Shown here: positions 35,001 to 43,345 of the stretch, piece by piece
Position numbering within the stretch: the first letter of the stretch is position 1
How the letters are laid out: each line of letters begins with the position of its first letter
NCBI RefSeq assembly: GCF_000380565.1
Contig: NZ_AQYJ01000026.1
Location: 310,001 to 374,000, forward strand
Reading direction: 5' to 3'
DNA: 64,000 nucleotides
Source of the DNA: Microbulbifer variabilis ATCC 700307
Lineage (GTDB): Bacteria > Pseudomonadota > Gammaproteobacteria > Pseudomonadales > Cellvibrionaceae
Made by a program: the position numbers and the translations under genes
Notes under the pieces: model-generated
The model's input: the letters and a program-made list of their open reading frames with translations, nothing else
The model's database searches: none
What the model was told of the DNA's origin: nothing

Positions 35001-36129
35001 GATTCACCTCTAAAAACCAAGGCAAAGCTTGCAGGTCCTTTGAATTCGCCCGGGCTGGTAGTGCAATGAGATTGCTCAAAAGCGAGACTAGCGGTACAAA
35101 CAGTCATTTCTCAAAGAAGAATAGACAATAGCATTCGGGGCTTAATGAGCTATTAGTTAGTAGCTATTTCCTTCTAGGTCAACTTAATTGATAGAGAATG
35201 CAGGTATCCTTTACTCGGCCCCTGGTCAGATGACTGAGCGTCCCATATAAAAAGTACCAATTACATCTACATCAGTGAACATTTGCGGTAGCTAAGTATG
35301 CCAATTTTTTTCTTACATACAATCTCTCGCCCCACCCTAGCCAGTAACTCAATCCTCAAAAGCCATTTAGTTAAAAGAGAATTTTCTTTCCAATTACTGC
35401 CTCGTTAGCAGTCTCTACTCTGAAATCACACCACCTACTTATCGACATAAAATCATGATACTGCCAAGAAAATCCAAATGGTACCAACCATATAAATAGT
35501 AAAGAAAACCTTAAATCACAAAATCTCCACTAACCTTCTAAGCAAAAACATCCTTCCAGTACCACTCAAACTTATGCTTTTTCACTCATACTGGGACTCA
35601 ATTTAAGCTCCAAGCTCCAATCACAAATAAATAACCCTTGAATTGATTTATATCAATTTATACTTCGATTCGGCTTTACAACAATAAGAGCACAAAAAAA
35701 TTCAACACCAAATAAATCCTTCAGCCCTACGCCACACACATAAACAAAATATAGAAGCTGACAAAAAGAAATTTAAATTTTCTTGAATTAAAAGCAACTA
35801 CAAATAAATGGAAAAGAGAAACACAAGAGGCGAAAGCCCATTAACTTCAATATATCAGAAAATAAATACCTACAAGTAGGTATAGCCACACACCCCGCAG
35901 CCAAAAACTAATTAAATTTTCTCAAGAAAACAGAGGCAACAAACAACCGGAATCCGTGAATAATAATCATGATATTGCTAGAAAAAATTTTACTCCGTAT
36001 ACTCAAAATCCGTTTACTGGTCGAGCAACCATTAAACGCTATTCACACAGGATGTTCGTTAGCAAACTGAAATAATTACTTGTTACGGTTGCCAACTTTC
36101 GGCTCAACAGATGGAATTTAAGGCTTCAG
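35001..36129. other. Divergent control region of the lyase and HDO operons
   Basis: About 1.1 kb, very AT-rich, between the leftward lyase-NTF2 pair and the rightward HDO-methyltransferase-oxygenase operon. No gene seen. It contains an FNR/Anr-type palindrome, listed separately. The AAGG ribosome site of the HDO gene is at the right edge. Confidence 0.55.
35643..35656. promoter_or_regulatory. FNR/Anr-type binding site
   Basis: TTGAT-TTAT-ATCAA matches the FNR/Anr consensus TTGAT-N4-ATCAA at all ten defined positions, and the flanks extend the symmetry to AATTGAT...ATCAATT. It is about 470 bases from the HDO start and 640 from the lyase start. That is far for direct activation unless the transcripts have long leaders, so regulation of either side is inference. 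Confidence 0.5.
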
Positions 36130-36951
36130 ATGAATAATCATAAAAGAGCCTGGCTAGAGCAACTCTCTGAAGAAGCGCTAAAGCACAGGGCTATCAACCA
36201 CCCATATCTCAAACAATTCAGCAGTGCATCCCTTCCAAACTTTCGCTATGCGGTCGCGGATTTTGCTCAACAGTACGGAGTTTATTCATCCCATTTTGTA
36301 AACTTGCTCACTGCTGTGATTTCCAGATTGACTACCCCGAAGCACCGGAACATTCTTCTGGAAAATCTCGCAGAAGAGTCTGGACACTATGAAGAAAAAG
36401 AGCTTATAGAGCTGGAGACTCACGGGATCAGTGCAAGCTGGGTCCGGAACATCCCACACGCACAGCTGTTTGAGAGCTTCAGAAAAAGGGCGTTACACGG
36501 AACACCAGAAATAGGAATTTCCGATGATCCTGCTATATGGTATGACATGCTCTCCGGAGTATTGCTTTATGGCTCTACTGAAGAAGCTATCGGGGCTTTA
36601 GGATTAGGTACAGAGCATATCGTCAGCTCTATTTATCCTTTCATTGAAAAAGGCTTAAAAAGCCTACCCGAATTTCAGCCGGAGGATTATTGCTTCTTCT
36701 CTGTTCATACACTCATTGATGATGACCATGCAGAAAGCTTAAACCAAATCGCATTGGATTTTGCCAATACCGAGGAGGGCCGCAAGCGTCTTCGTCACGG
36801 AGTGCTTAAAGCCTTGAACTTAAGGGCCGCCTTCTGGGATGGCATGTTGGAACGTGCAATTAGGGGTCCGCAAAAGCCTCTCGAAAATCTAAATAATTAT
36901 ACTCAACAAGCATCTGGAGTGGCTCAGGATGAACCAGCCCTTATCAACTGA
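36130..36951 (+). CDS. Haem-oxygenase-like diiron oxidase (HDO)
   Basis: 273 residues, helical throughout, related to TenA/PqqC-fold proteins. Candidate iron ligands fit the HDO pattern: E83 and H86 in E-E-S-G-H, E162 in L-G-L-G-T-E-H, and H193, D197 and H200 in H-T-L-I-D-D-D-H. The E-x2-H and H-x3-D-x2-H spacings match those I recall for UndA and SznF. Such enzymes use O2 for decarboxylation, N-oxygenation or C-C cleavage of amino acids or fatty acids. It overlaps the methyltransferase start by 23 bases and opens a three-gene operon. Substrate unknown. Confidence 0.82.
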   Translation: MNNHKRAWLEQLSEEALKHRAINHPYLKQFSSASLPNFRYAVADFAQQYGVYSSHFVNLLTAVISRLTTPKHRNILLENLAEESGHYEEKELIELETHGISASWVRNIPHAQLFESFRKRALHGTPEIGISDDPAIWYDMLSGVLLYGSTEEAIGALGLGTEHIVSSIYPFIEKGLKSLPEFQPEDYCFFSVHTLIDDDHAESLNQIALDFANTEEGRKRLRHGVLKALNLRAAFWDGMLERAIRGPQKPLENLNNYTQQASGVAQDEPALIN

Positions 36952-37699
36952 AACAATCTATAACGCCCAAGCAGGCAACTGGTTGCGATCTGAGAAGGTC
37001 CTTTTAAGTGACTTTACTGCAAGACCTCGAGTGCTTGAGGAGTTAGGAGATATTGCTGGGCAAGACATTCTGGACTTTGGATGTGGCGAGGGTTACGTCT
37101 CACGCATGATTCTGGAAAATGGTGCTCGTTCGATATTTGGCATCGATTCTTCTGCGGAGATGATCAGTCAAGCACAGGCAATGGCAGCAGAGCTCGAACT
37201 ATCCACTGCCAGTTATACGGCTGCTAATGCTGTGACTTTTGACCAATTCCCACAAAAGAGCTTCGACAAGGCCATTGCTGTATTTCTTTTCAATTATCTC
37301 ACGATTGAAGAGATGACTCAGGTAATGACAAAGGTTAGATCACTGTTAGCCTCCACCGGGACCTTTGTTTTTACCGTGCCCCACCCTTGCCTACCATTTA
37401 TGCGTGAAGAAACACCACCGTTTTACTTTAAGCATGGAGATAAAAGCTATCTCGATGGCATCAATCAAACTTTCGAAGGAAAAATCTGGCGCAGAGATGG
37501 AATTCCAGTATCTGTGCGTTGTGTACACAAAACCTTTTCACATTACTTCGAAGCACTCAAAGCAGCCGGGTTTAATCTTTTGCCGCAGGTGAATGAGCTT
37601 GCGGTAACAGACGAACACCTGGCATTGGACCCTGAATTCTTTGGCCCTCTGAAAGGTTACCCTCTGCATGTTTTATTTAAGGTACAAGTAAATGATTGA
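36929..37699 (+). CDS. Class I SAM-dependent methyltransferase
   Basis: 256 residues. Motif I is I-L-D-F-G-C-G-E-G-Y near residue 47, with G-I-D-S-S at the end of the second strand and F-D-K-A-I-A-V-F-L-F-N-Y-L-T as the post-II segment; T-F-V-F-T-V-P-H-P matches the fifth strand. The family covers small-molecule N-, O- and C-methyltransferases, so the target atom cannot be told. The start lies inside the end of the HDO gene and the stop overlaps the oxygenase start by 8 bases, implying one pathway and coupled translation. Confidence 0.85.
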   Translation: MNQPLSTETIYNAQAGNWLRSEKVLLSDFTARPRVLEELGDIAGQDILDFGCGEGYVSRMILENGARSIFGIDSSAEMISQAQAMAAELELSTASYTAANAVTFDQFPQKSFDKAIAVFLFNYLTIEEMTQVMTKVRSLLASTGTFVFTVPHPCLPFMREETPPFYFKHGDKSYLDGINQTFEGKIWRRDGIPVSVRCVHKTFSHYFEALKAAGFNLLPQVNELAVTDEHLALDPEFFGPLKGYPLHVLFKVQVND

Positions 37700-38627
37700 A
37701 TTGGCTCCCAGAGAAGAGGTGTGCGCTCAAGCGTGGAAGGCTGCAGATATAGCCTCAAAATCCAACTGGAAGTTTGCTTGGCCTTCCGACTGGCAAGAGG
37801 AAGTAAAAGCTCTTCAAGATTGGGCTTCCAATCAGGATCATCCTGTTGAATCCTTGAGAGCCGACTCAGTACCAACCCCACAGTTTGATCAACTTGCCCA
37901 ACAGATCAAGCAAGAAATTGCACACGGAAGCGGTATAACCTGGATTCAGGGGATTGATGGCTTCGATCAAGATACACTCAATCTTTTGTTCTTAAATATC
38001 AGCCTGGCAATGGGGCAAACTATTGATACCTATGGCAGGTTGTACGGTATCCTGGATACAGGTCGAAGTTATAAAGATGAAGCAATTCCGGTATCACAAA
38101 CTAATGCAGCTACCGGGGTACATACAGACAGCTCGCAACGTACAATCCAGCCCAATATTCTCGGCTTGTGCTGTATCACCCCTGCGATAAAAGGTGGAAA
38201 ATCCAAAGTGGTCTCCGCAGCACAGGTCCACGAAGCCCTAAGAGAAAGAGAACCTGGCAAGCTCGCTCTACTCTATGATAACTATATACGCGATCTTGTC
38301 ACCCCAGGCAGCGACAAGAACCTACAGAATATCCTTAACAATCACTTCCCCATTTTCAGCTACGAAAAGGGTAAGTTATCAATTCGCTATATGCGCTACT
38401 GGATTGAAAAAGGTCACCAGCGGGTCGATCAACCGCTAACCAAGGAGGTATTGCAGGCTTTAGACATGCTCGACGGGGAGCTAAACAATGAAGAAAACGT
38501 TGTCAGCTTCTATATGAACTCAGGAGACATGATATTTATCGACAACACTCGGATTCTTCACGATCGGGATGAGTTTGTTGACACACCCGAGCAAAAACGC
38601 GTTTACACTAGAGTATGGATAAATTGA
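37692..38627 (+). CDS. TauD/TfdA-family Fe(II)/2-oxoglutarate oxygenase
   Basis: 311 residues. The iron triad is H144-x-D146 in G-V-H-T-D-S-S and the distal H290 in N-T-R-I-L-H-D-R; R303 or R307 near the end should bind 2-oxoglutarate. Because Asp146 is present, it is not a SyrB2-type halogenase. The layout is like clavaminate-synthase/TauD enzymes that hydroxylate, desaturate or cyclise amino-acid-derived substrates. It ends the HDO-methyltransferase operon and is followed by a 10-bp terminator hairpin. Confidence 0.85.
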   Translation: MIELAPREEVCAQAWKAADIASKSNWKFAWPSDWQEEVKALQDWASNQDHPVESLRADSVPTPQFDQLAQQIKQEIAHGSGITWIQGIDGFDQDTLNLLFLNISLAMGQTIDTYGRLYGILDTGRSYKDEAIPVSQTNAATGVHTDSSQRTIQPNILGLCCITPAIKGGKSKVVSAAQVHEALREREPGKLALLYDNYIRDLVTPGSDKNLQNILNNHFPIFSYEKGKLSIRYMRYWIEKGHQRVDQPLTKEVLQALDMLDGELNNEENVVSFYMNSGDMIFIDNTRILHDRDEFVDTPEQKRVYTRVWIN

Positions 38628-38668
38628 GCCTCTATTAAATCACACCAATTAAATCCTTAACTGAAAAT

Positions 38669-38711
38669 AAAGCCGAAAGGATAATTAGCATAAACTCTCT
38701 TTTCGGCTTTT
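38669..38711. terminator. Terminator hairpin after the oxygenase operon
   Basis: AAAGCCGAAA pairs with TTTCGGCTTT over 10 bp around a 22-base loop, between convergent genes. T-rich ends on both strands suit bidirectional termination. Confidence 0.6.
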
Positions 38712-38725
38712 AAGAATAAAAACCA

Positions 38726-39028
38726 TCAACGCCCTTGTGATTGCCCCGTTACGACTGTTTTTCTTAGCTTATTAACATTTCTGGCCGTTTCCACTGAATC
38801 ACCTGCCCACTCCTCTGCTGTCATGCAGACCTTCTTTTTGAATCTCGATCCCGTCCCTTCGCGATACTTACACACTAGTTCACTCTTTGGTTCCTCCTGT
38901 TTATCGAGGTTAGAGGCCAATTCTTCAACTTGACCGTCTTGATCAGACCCCGGCCTATTTGATACGGATGTACAACCAATAGCTAGCACCGAAAATAGAA
39001 CTGCCAGGGCCAAAAAATACTTACTCAT
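38726..39028 (-). CDS. Small lipoprotein
   Basis: 100 residues with a lipoprotein signal peptide (lipobox L-A-I-G-C, Cys19). The mature part has an acidic linker and then a compact segment with C-K-Y-R-E-G-T-G-S-R-F-K-K-K-V-C-M-T-A-E-E-W. A paired-Cys T-G-S-R pattern like this recurs in small, uncharacterised proteobacterial proteins. Function unknown. It is a single gene, convergent with the oxygenase operon and sharing its terminator. Confidence 0.7.
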   Translation of the reverse strand: MSKYFLALAVLFSVLAIGCTSVSNRPGSDQDGQVEELASNLDKQEEPKSELVCKYREGTGSRFKKKVCMTAEEWAGDSVETARNVNKLRKTVVTGQSQGR

Positions 39029-39540
39029 GATATATCCTTATCAATTTCCATATGAAATCCGAAGCTAAAGAATATAACATTGATATAAAAACAAGAAAAA
39101 GCTTCGATGACTTGATCTACTTGCAAGACAGCAAGATATAACACTTCTCTCAGCGCGCCTTACAATGGACAAAGAATAAAAAGGCACCATGATTTCCGCA
39201 TCAAGTCAAAGCGTAAATTATTCTGCTAATATGAGCATATTCGTGGCAGCATACCACGCACGCGGCCTTCTCAGAGTGAGGGGGGATACTGCTGGCTTAT
39301 GGAATGGTACCAAAACCTCTATCTATTGCCATCTCTATTCTGTGGAGTATAAAAGTCAAGACTAGTGAGGGCCCATAAGCTATAGGGCTGCTAGCAGTAC
39401 TTTTCAAGCCAGGGAGCGGCTGGCCGATCCCAGATCCAGGCCTACTGATATGAACTTTAGATACCTAAAAAAGCGTTACACAACCCCACTAAAGTCGCTT
39501 AGTCGGTGAAGTTTTTCAATAGGCTTGGCTAATAATACTT
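39029..39540. other. Intergenic region, nothing recognised
   Basis: About 510 bases between two minus-strand genes. It holds the lipoprotein promoter; no coding frame, repeat or clear terminator is visible. Confidence 0.4.
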
Positions 39541-40689
39541 TTATTTACAATAGCCGACTGTATCGGAGATACATCTGCTCAGAGCACAAAAATATTTATC
39601 TCTATAGCTTTCCCATGAAATATTATGAAAGTCCAATTTTACTAACGTTTCCGCACATTGAACTCTTTTGGCCATAGATTCAAGCTTTGTAACTGCATTC
39701 CTCACCCCCAAGTAACGCAATTGCTCAGGATAAAACTCCGGGTAACACTGCTCATCCGGCACTAATGGCGTGCAGCCCATCGCTGCGGCCTCCATTACCG
39801 CTAGCCCCTGAAACTCGTGGTAAGCGGTAGATAGAAATACATGGCTACCACGTAAGGTTTGCCGGTAGAGATGTTCGCTTTCCACATACCCCACCACCAA
39901 AAGATTTTGGCAGAATTCCTGCTTAATCTGCTTAAACTCTTCCGGGCTGTTACGAAAAGACTGGCCCATCAAGTTGAGCAAGAACTTTACCTTTTTCTCT
40001 TTTAGGCCCTGAAGAATCTGCAGTAGTCGATCGGCGCCCTTGTCATACTCCCAGCGGGCAGCCCAACTGATGATCAATGTATCCTCGGTTACCTCTTCCT
40101 GATAACCCTGTCCCCACCGGTGATCCCAACAAAAATTTGTTTGTGCGCTTTTTTTGACAAAGAGCGCACCTTCCAAGGGTACAGGCAAGACCTTAGATTT
40201 GTTTTGTACTTCCTCGCAAATTCCTGTAGGTACACAATCGGGAAAACGCTTGAGTAATGTAACAGCTCCCTCAATTAAAGTGCGACGATTAAATTCTGAA
40301 TTAAAAAGAACTAGGTCCCCAGCCAATGCGGTATAAATATTTAGCAATTGAGGCTCAATAGATTGGTAAGCATCTGTACTCACCGGATAAGCAAATTGAT
40401 TCTCATGAAAATAAACAACAGTGGGAATCCCAGCCAGCTCTGGCACTAAACCGCGTAAGGCACTGAGATCCGTCATTGAAGTTGTAATAACAAGATCCCA
40501 ATCCTGCTTGAGGGCTTGCGCAGCCTCCCCTCTGGCCCAGGTCAGGCTATTTCCACGAATGCGCCAACTGAAATATCGTGGGGGCAGGGTAAGGACTGTC
40601 CACTGCCATTCGGGAAAAGCGGCAACCAGACCCTTACGCCAGCGCTTGTGGCTGTCCGCATCATAGGCCGAGAGCAATAGAACTTTCAT
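39541..40689 (-). CDS. DUF3524 glycosyltransferase (queuosine-tRNA mannosyltransferase homologue)
   Basis: 382 residues. The N-terminus M-K-V-L-L-L-S-A-Y-D-A-D-S-H-K-R-W and T-T-S-M-T-D-L-S-A-L-R-G-L are typical of the DUF3524/GTDC1 group, whose animal member mannosylates queuosine in tRNA-Asp. The C-terminal half is a GT-B donor-binding domain with W-A-A-R-W-E-Y-D-K-G and S-T-A-Y-H-E-F-Q-G-L-A-V-M-E-A-A-A-M-G-C. Substrate in this bacterium is inferred from the family. It is followed by a dehydrogenase gene upstream on the same strand, about 80 bases away, with a small inverted repeat between. Confidence 0.82.
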   Translation of the reverse strand: MKVLLLSAYDADSHKRWRKGLVAAFPEWQWTVLTLPPRYFSWRIRGNSLTWARGEAAQALKQDWDLVITTSMTDLSALRGLVPELAGIPTVVYFHENQFAYPVSTDAYQSIEPQLLNIYTALAGDLVLFNSEFNRRTLIEGAVTLLKRFPDCVPTGICEEVQNKSKVLPVPLEGALFVKKSAQTNFCWDHRWGQGYQEEVTEDTLIISWAARWEYDKGADRLLQILQGLKEKKVKFLLNLMGQSFRNSPEEFKQIKQEFCQNLLVVGYVESEHLYRQTLRGSHVFLSTAYHEFQGLAVMEAAAMGCTPLVPDEQCYPEFYPEQLRYLGVRNAVTKLESMAKRVQCAETLVKLDFHNISWESYRDKYFCALSRCISDTVGYCK

Positions 40690-40720
40690 CGAGAGTTAAA
40701 CAATATAAATTAGGAATGCA

Positions 40721-40746
40721 GGGTTGGAAATAACTGCATCCAACCC
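40721..40746. repeat. Inverted repeat between the dehydrogenase and glycosyltransferase genes
   Basis: 8-bp perfect arms (GGGTTGGA with TCCAACCC) around a 10-base loop, between two minus-strand genes. No T-run; possible weak terminator or processing site. Confidence 0.45.
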
Positions 40747-40772
40747 CGAGAGCAGCTTTCAAGTAGAGAGTA

Positions 40773-41654
40773 TCAATCGAAGGAACGCACATTCATCAGT
40801 CGCGCAAACAGGCTGGAAGTATCCCAGCGGGCACCACCGATTGCCTGCACTTCGCTGTAGAACTGATCCACCAATGCAGTGACTGGCAGCAATGCACCAT
40901 TACGCTGAGCTTCCTGAAGGACAATAGCCAGATCCTTACGCATCCAATCTACTGCGAAACCGTGGTCATACTCGCCAGCCAGCATTGTCTGGGAGCGGTT
41001 TTCCATTTGCCAGCTCTGCGCGGCACCTTTGGAAATTACATCCACTACTTGCTCCGCATCCAGCCCGGAAGCCTTGGCAAAATGCAGGCCTTCAGCAAGC
41101 CCCTGGACTACTCCGGCGATGCAGATTTGATTGACCATTTTGCACAGTTGGCCGCTACCTACCGGGCCCAATAAGGTTACCGCTCTGGCGAAAGTTTCAA
41201 TTAACGGATTAACTCGCTGAAAATCGGCTTTATCTCCGCCAACCATAACAGTCAACGCCCCATTTTCAGCGCCTGCCTGGCCACCAGAAACCGGGGCGTC
41301 AAGAAAGCATATCCCCTTGTCACTGCCAATGGCTGCCAGCTCCCGAGCAACATCCGCCGAAGCAGTAGTGTGATCTACGAATAAGCTACCTTTCTCCATA
41401 GTGGAAAAAGCACCTTGCTCTCCAACCACTACCTGACGTAGGTCGTTATCATTACCCACGCAGGCGAAGACAACTTCCGCACCTTTAGCCGCTTCAGCCG
41501 GGGATGGGAAGCTTTCCCCTTTGTATTCCTCCAACCACTTTTTTGCTCGATTAGCGGTGCGATTGTATACCCTTACATGATGACCAGCTTTTGATAAATA
41601 CCCAGCCATCGGGTAGCCCATCACCCCCAAGCCAATAAACGCTACAGTTGCCAT
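40773..41654 (-). CDS. NAD(P)-dependent beta-hydroxyacid dehydrogenase
   Basis: 293 residues from the ATG at 41654; a longer frame to 41678 overlaps the uppP stop region and lacks homology. It has the family's F-I-G-L-G-V-M-G-Y-P-M-A Rossmann start, D-H-T-T-A-S-A-D, D-A-P-V-S-G-G-Q-A-G-A (substrate loop), G-S-G-Q-L-C-K-M-V-N-Q with the catalytic Lys, and K-D-L-A-I-V-L at the C-terminal part. Relatives include 3-hydroxyisobutyrate and tartronate semialdehyde reductases; the exact substrate is unclear. It starts just after uppP, almost overlapping it. Confidence 0.88.
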   Translation of the reverse strand: MATVAFIGLGVMGYPMAGYLSKAGHHVRVYNRTANRAKKWLEEYKGESFPSPAEAAKGAEVVFACVGNDNDLRQVVVGEQGAFSTMEKGSLFVDHTTASADVARELAAIGSDKGICFLDAPVSGGQAGAENGALTVMVGGDKADFQRVNPLIETFARAVTLLGPVGSGQLCKMVNQICIAGVVQGLAEGLHFAKASGLDAEQVVDVISKGAAQSWQMENRSQTMLAGEYDHGFAVDWMRKDLAIVLQEAQRNGALLPVTALVDQFYSEVQAIGGARWDTSSLFARLMNVRSFD

Positions 41655-41659
41655 ATTAC

Positions 41660-42457
41660 CTACCCCCATATCATCCAAATCAGGACCGCACCCAGTATCA
41701 GGCGATAAATTGCAAAAGGTGCCATACCGATACGACTAATAAACTGCAGAAAAAAATGAATACATAAGTAAGCACTAATAAACGACAACACAGCACCCAG
41801 CAGAATATCGCCCCAGGGCACAGTTTCCAGTGAAAGCAAGTCGTATGTCAGTAACAGCGCCGGCAGTGCAATTGCTGGTATCGACAAGAGAAAAGAAAAG
41901 CGTGCGGCAGCCTCTCGTTTCATTCCTAGCATTAACCCCGCTGTCATGGTTATACCTGAGCGGGAAGTACCAGGAATCAGTGCTAATACTTGGGCCAAGC
42001 CAATCAACAATGCCTTTTTCCAATTGAGTTGAGCCAATGTTTGTGTGCGCACCCCACGCACATCCGCCCACCAGAGAAGAATGCCGAAGCCAATTGTGGT
42101 CGTGGCAATAACAGCTGCTGAGCGAAGATTGGCTTCGATAAAGTCTTTGAAAATCAGCCCAACCAAACCTACCGGAATAGTCGCCAATACAATCAACCAG
42201 GCAAGCCTGCCCTCATCGGTAAAGTCCCCGCTGGCTAACCCTCCAAGCCCATCCCGGATCAGCGCCCAAATATCTTTACGAAAATAAGAAACAACCGCTA
42301 TCAACGAACCAAAATGCACAGCGACATCAAATGCAAGTCCCTGGTCCTGCCAGCCCAATACCTCGGCAGGTAAGATTAAGTGCGCTGAACTAGAGATAGG
42401 CAAGAATTCAGTAAGCCCTTGGATCAAGGCCAAGACAACAATTTGAAATATTTCCAT
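41660..42457 (-). CDS. uppP: Undecaprenyl-diphosphatase
   Basis: 265 residues with many membrane helices. It dephosphorylates undecaprenyl diphosphate to recycle the lipid carrier for peptidoglycan and other wall polymers, and overproduction gives bacitracin resistance. Seen: the N-terminal [14 protein letters not shown] and the P-G-T-S-R-S-G-I-T catalytic region. Its stop is six bases before the dehydrogenase ATG, and tsaB stops three bases before its own ATG, so these genes form one operon. Confidence 0.95.
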   Translation of the reverse strand: MEIFQIVVLALIQGLTEFLPISSSAHLILPAEVLGWQDQGLAFDVAVHFGSLIAVVSYFRKDIWALIRDGLGGLASGDFTDEGRLAWLIVLATIPVGLVGLIFKDFIEANLRSAAVIATTTIGFGILLWWADVRGVRTQTLAQLNWKKALLIGLAQVLALIPGTSRSGITMTAGLMLGMKREAAARFSFLLSIPAIALPALLLTYDLLSLETVPWGDILLGAVLSFISAYLCIHFFLQFISRIGMAPFAIYRLILGAVLIWMIWG

Positions 42458-42460
42458 GGG

Positions 42461-43165
42461 TTACTTCTTAGATCGGATTTTTTGTCGTTTCTGCCAGGTG
42501 ACCTCATTGCGAAGATACACAGGCTCTAATTCTTGTGCGGTCACCACCTTACCAGACAGGTATAGTGGCACAGCCAGCTGGGCAACCTCCCTCGCATGTA
42601 TCAGGGTACCCAAGTCAACCCCACCCATGTGCGCCATGCGCAGAGCCTCATAATGCCAACCAGGTCCAGCACCATAAATAGGGGGTGATATGTGGGACTC
42701 TTTTAATGACATCAGCACTTGCTCAGGGTGCTGTACCGCCTCAGGCACCTGGCTTTGATGTGGTTCGCTAGCAGTGTAAATACCCCAATATACCTGCTGC
42801 ATCCTCGCATCCAACATGGGCACTATTGAAGCTTCACCCCACTCAGGATGCGCTCGCCTGGCCCCTAGGGCCAAAGCAGCTAAACTGGACACCGGAACCA
42901 CCGGCTTATCCGCTGCAAAGGCCAGCCCTTGCACACTACTGATAGCAATGCGCAGGCCGGTAAATGAGCCTGGCCCTCGACTAACTGCAAAAGCATCCAG
43001 CCCCGCCAAAGTCAGCTCCATTTCAGCCAACACTTCATCCACCATCGGCAACAGCCTACGGGTATGGTCCCGCTCAGCCTGAACAAAACGCTCAGAAATC
43101 TGGCCATTGCTGTAGAGCGCTACAGAGCAAGAACCAGAAGTCGTATCCAGGGCAAGAATCTTCAC
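42461..43165 (-). CDS. tsaB: tRNA N6-threonylcarbamoyladenosine synthesis protein TsaB
   Basis: 234 residues. TsaB is the scaffold partner of TsaD in making t6A37 of ANN-reading tRNAs. It starts with I-L-A-L-D-T-T-S-G-S-C-S-V-A-L, and has V-S-R-G-P-G-S-F-T-G-L-R-I and the P-V-S-S-L-A-A-L-A segment, all typical. Full length for the family. It heads a tsaB-uppP-dehydrogenase run; a terminator for the upstream algP gene separates it from that gene. Confidence 0.95.
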   Translation of the reverse strand: MKILALDTTSGSCSVALYSNGQISERFVQAERDHTRRLLPMVDEVLAEMELTLAGLDAFAVSRGPGSFTGLRIAISSVQGLAFAADKPVVPVSSLAALALGARRAHPEWGEASIVPMLDARMQQVYWGIYTASEPHQSQVPEAVQHPEQVLMSLKESHISPPIYGAGPGWHYEALRMAHMGGVDLGTLIHAREVAQLAVPLYLSGKVVTAQELEPVYLRNEVTWQKRQKIRSKK

Positions 43166-43270
43166 AACAATCTCAGACCAGGTAACTCAAAGAGAGGGAT
43201 TGTGGCATGGTCGCAAGGGGGAGTCATGTAAATTAACAAAGAGCCAAAAACTACAGGGTACCTTCAATAG

Positions 43271-43292
43271 AAAACCCCGGACGGAGCCGGGG
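43271..43292 (-). terminator. Intrinsic terminator between algP and tsaB
   Basis: On the minus strand CCCCGG, a 6-base loop and CCGGGG are followed by TTTT. It lies about 50 bases after the algP stop. Confidence 0.7.
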
Positions 43293-43345
43293 TCTGAGAT
43301 AGCTGTTTAGGCCCAGCTATAAAGTAGGGTTTAAGTGAACTCGGG

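Noticed and set aside
36130..36951. TenA thiaminase or PqqC
   Set aside because: The full set of diiron ligands is present, and no thiamine or pqq gene is near.
37692..38627. SyrB2-type halogenase
   Set aside because: Halogenases replace the Asp of H-x-D by Ala or Gly; here Asp146 is present.
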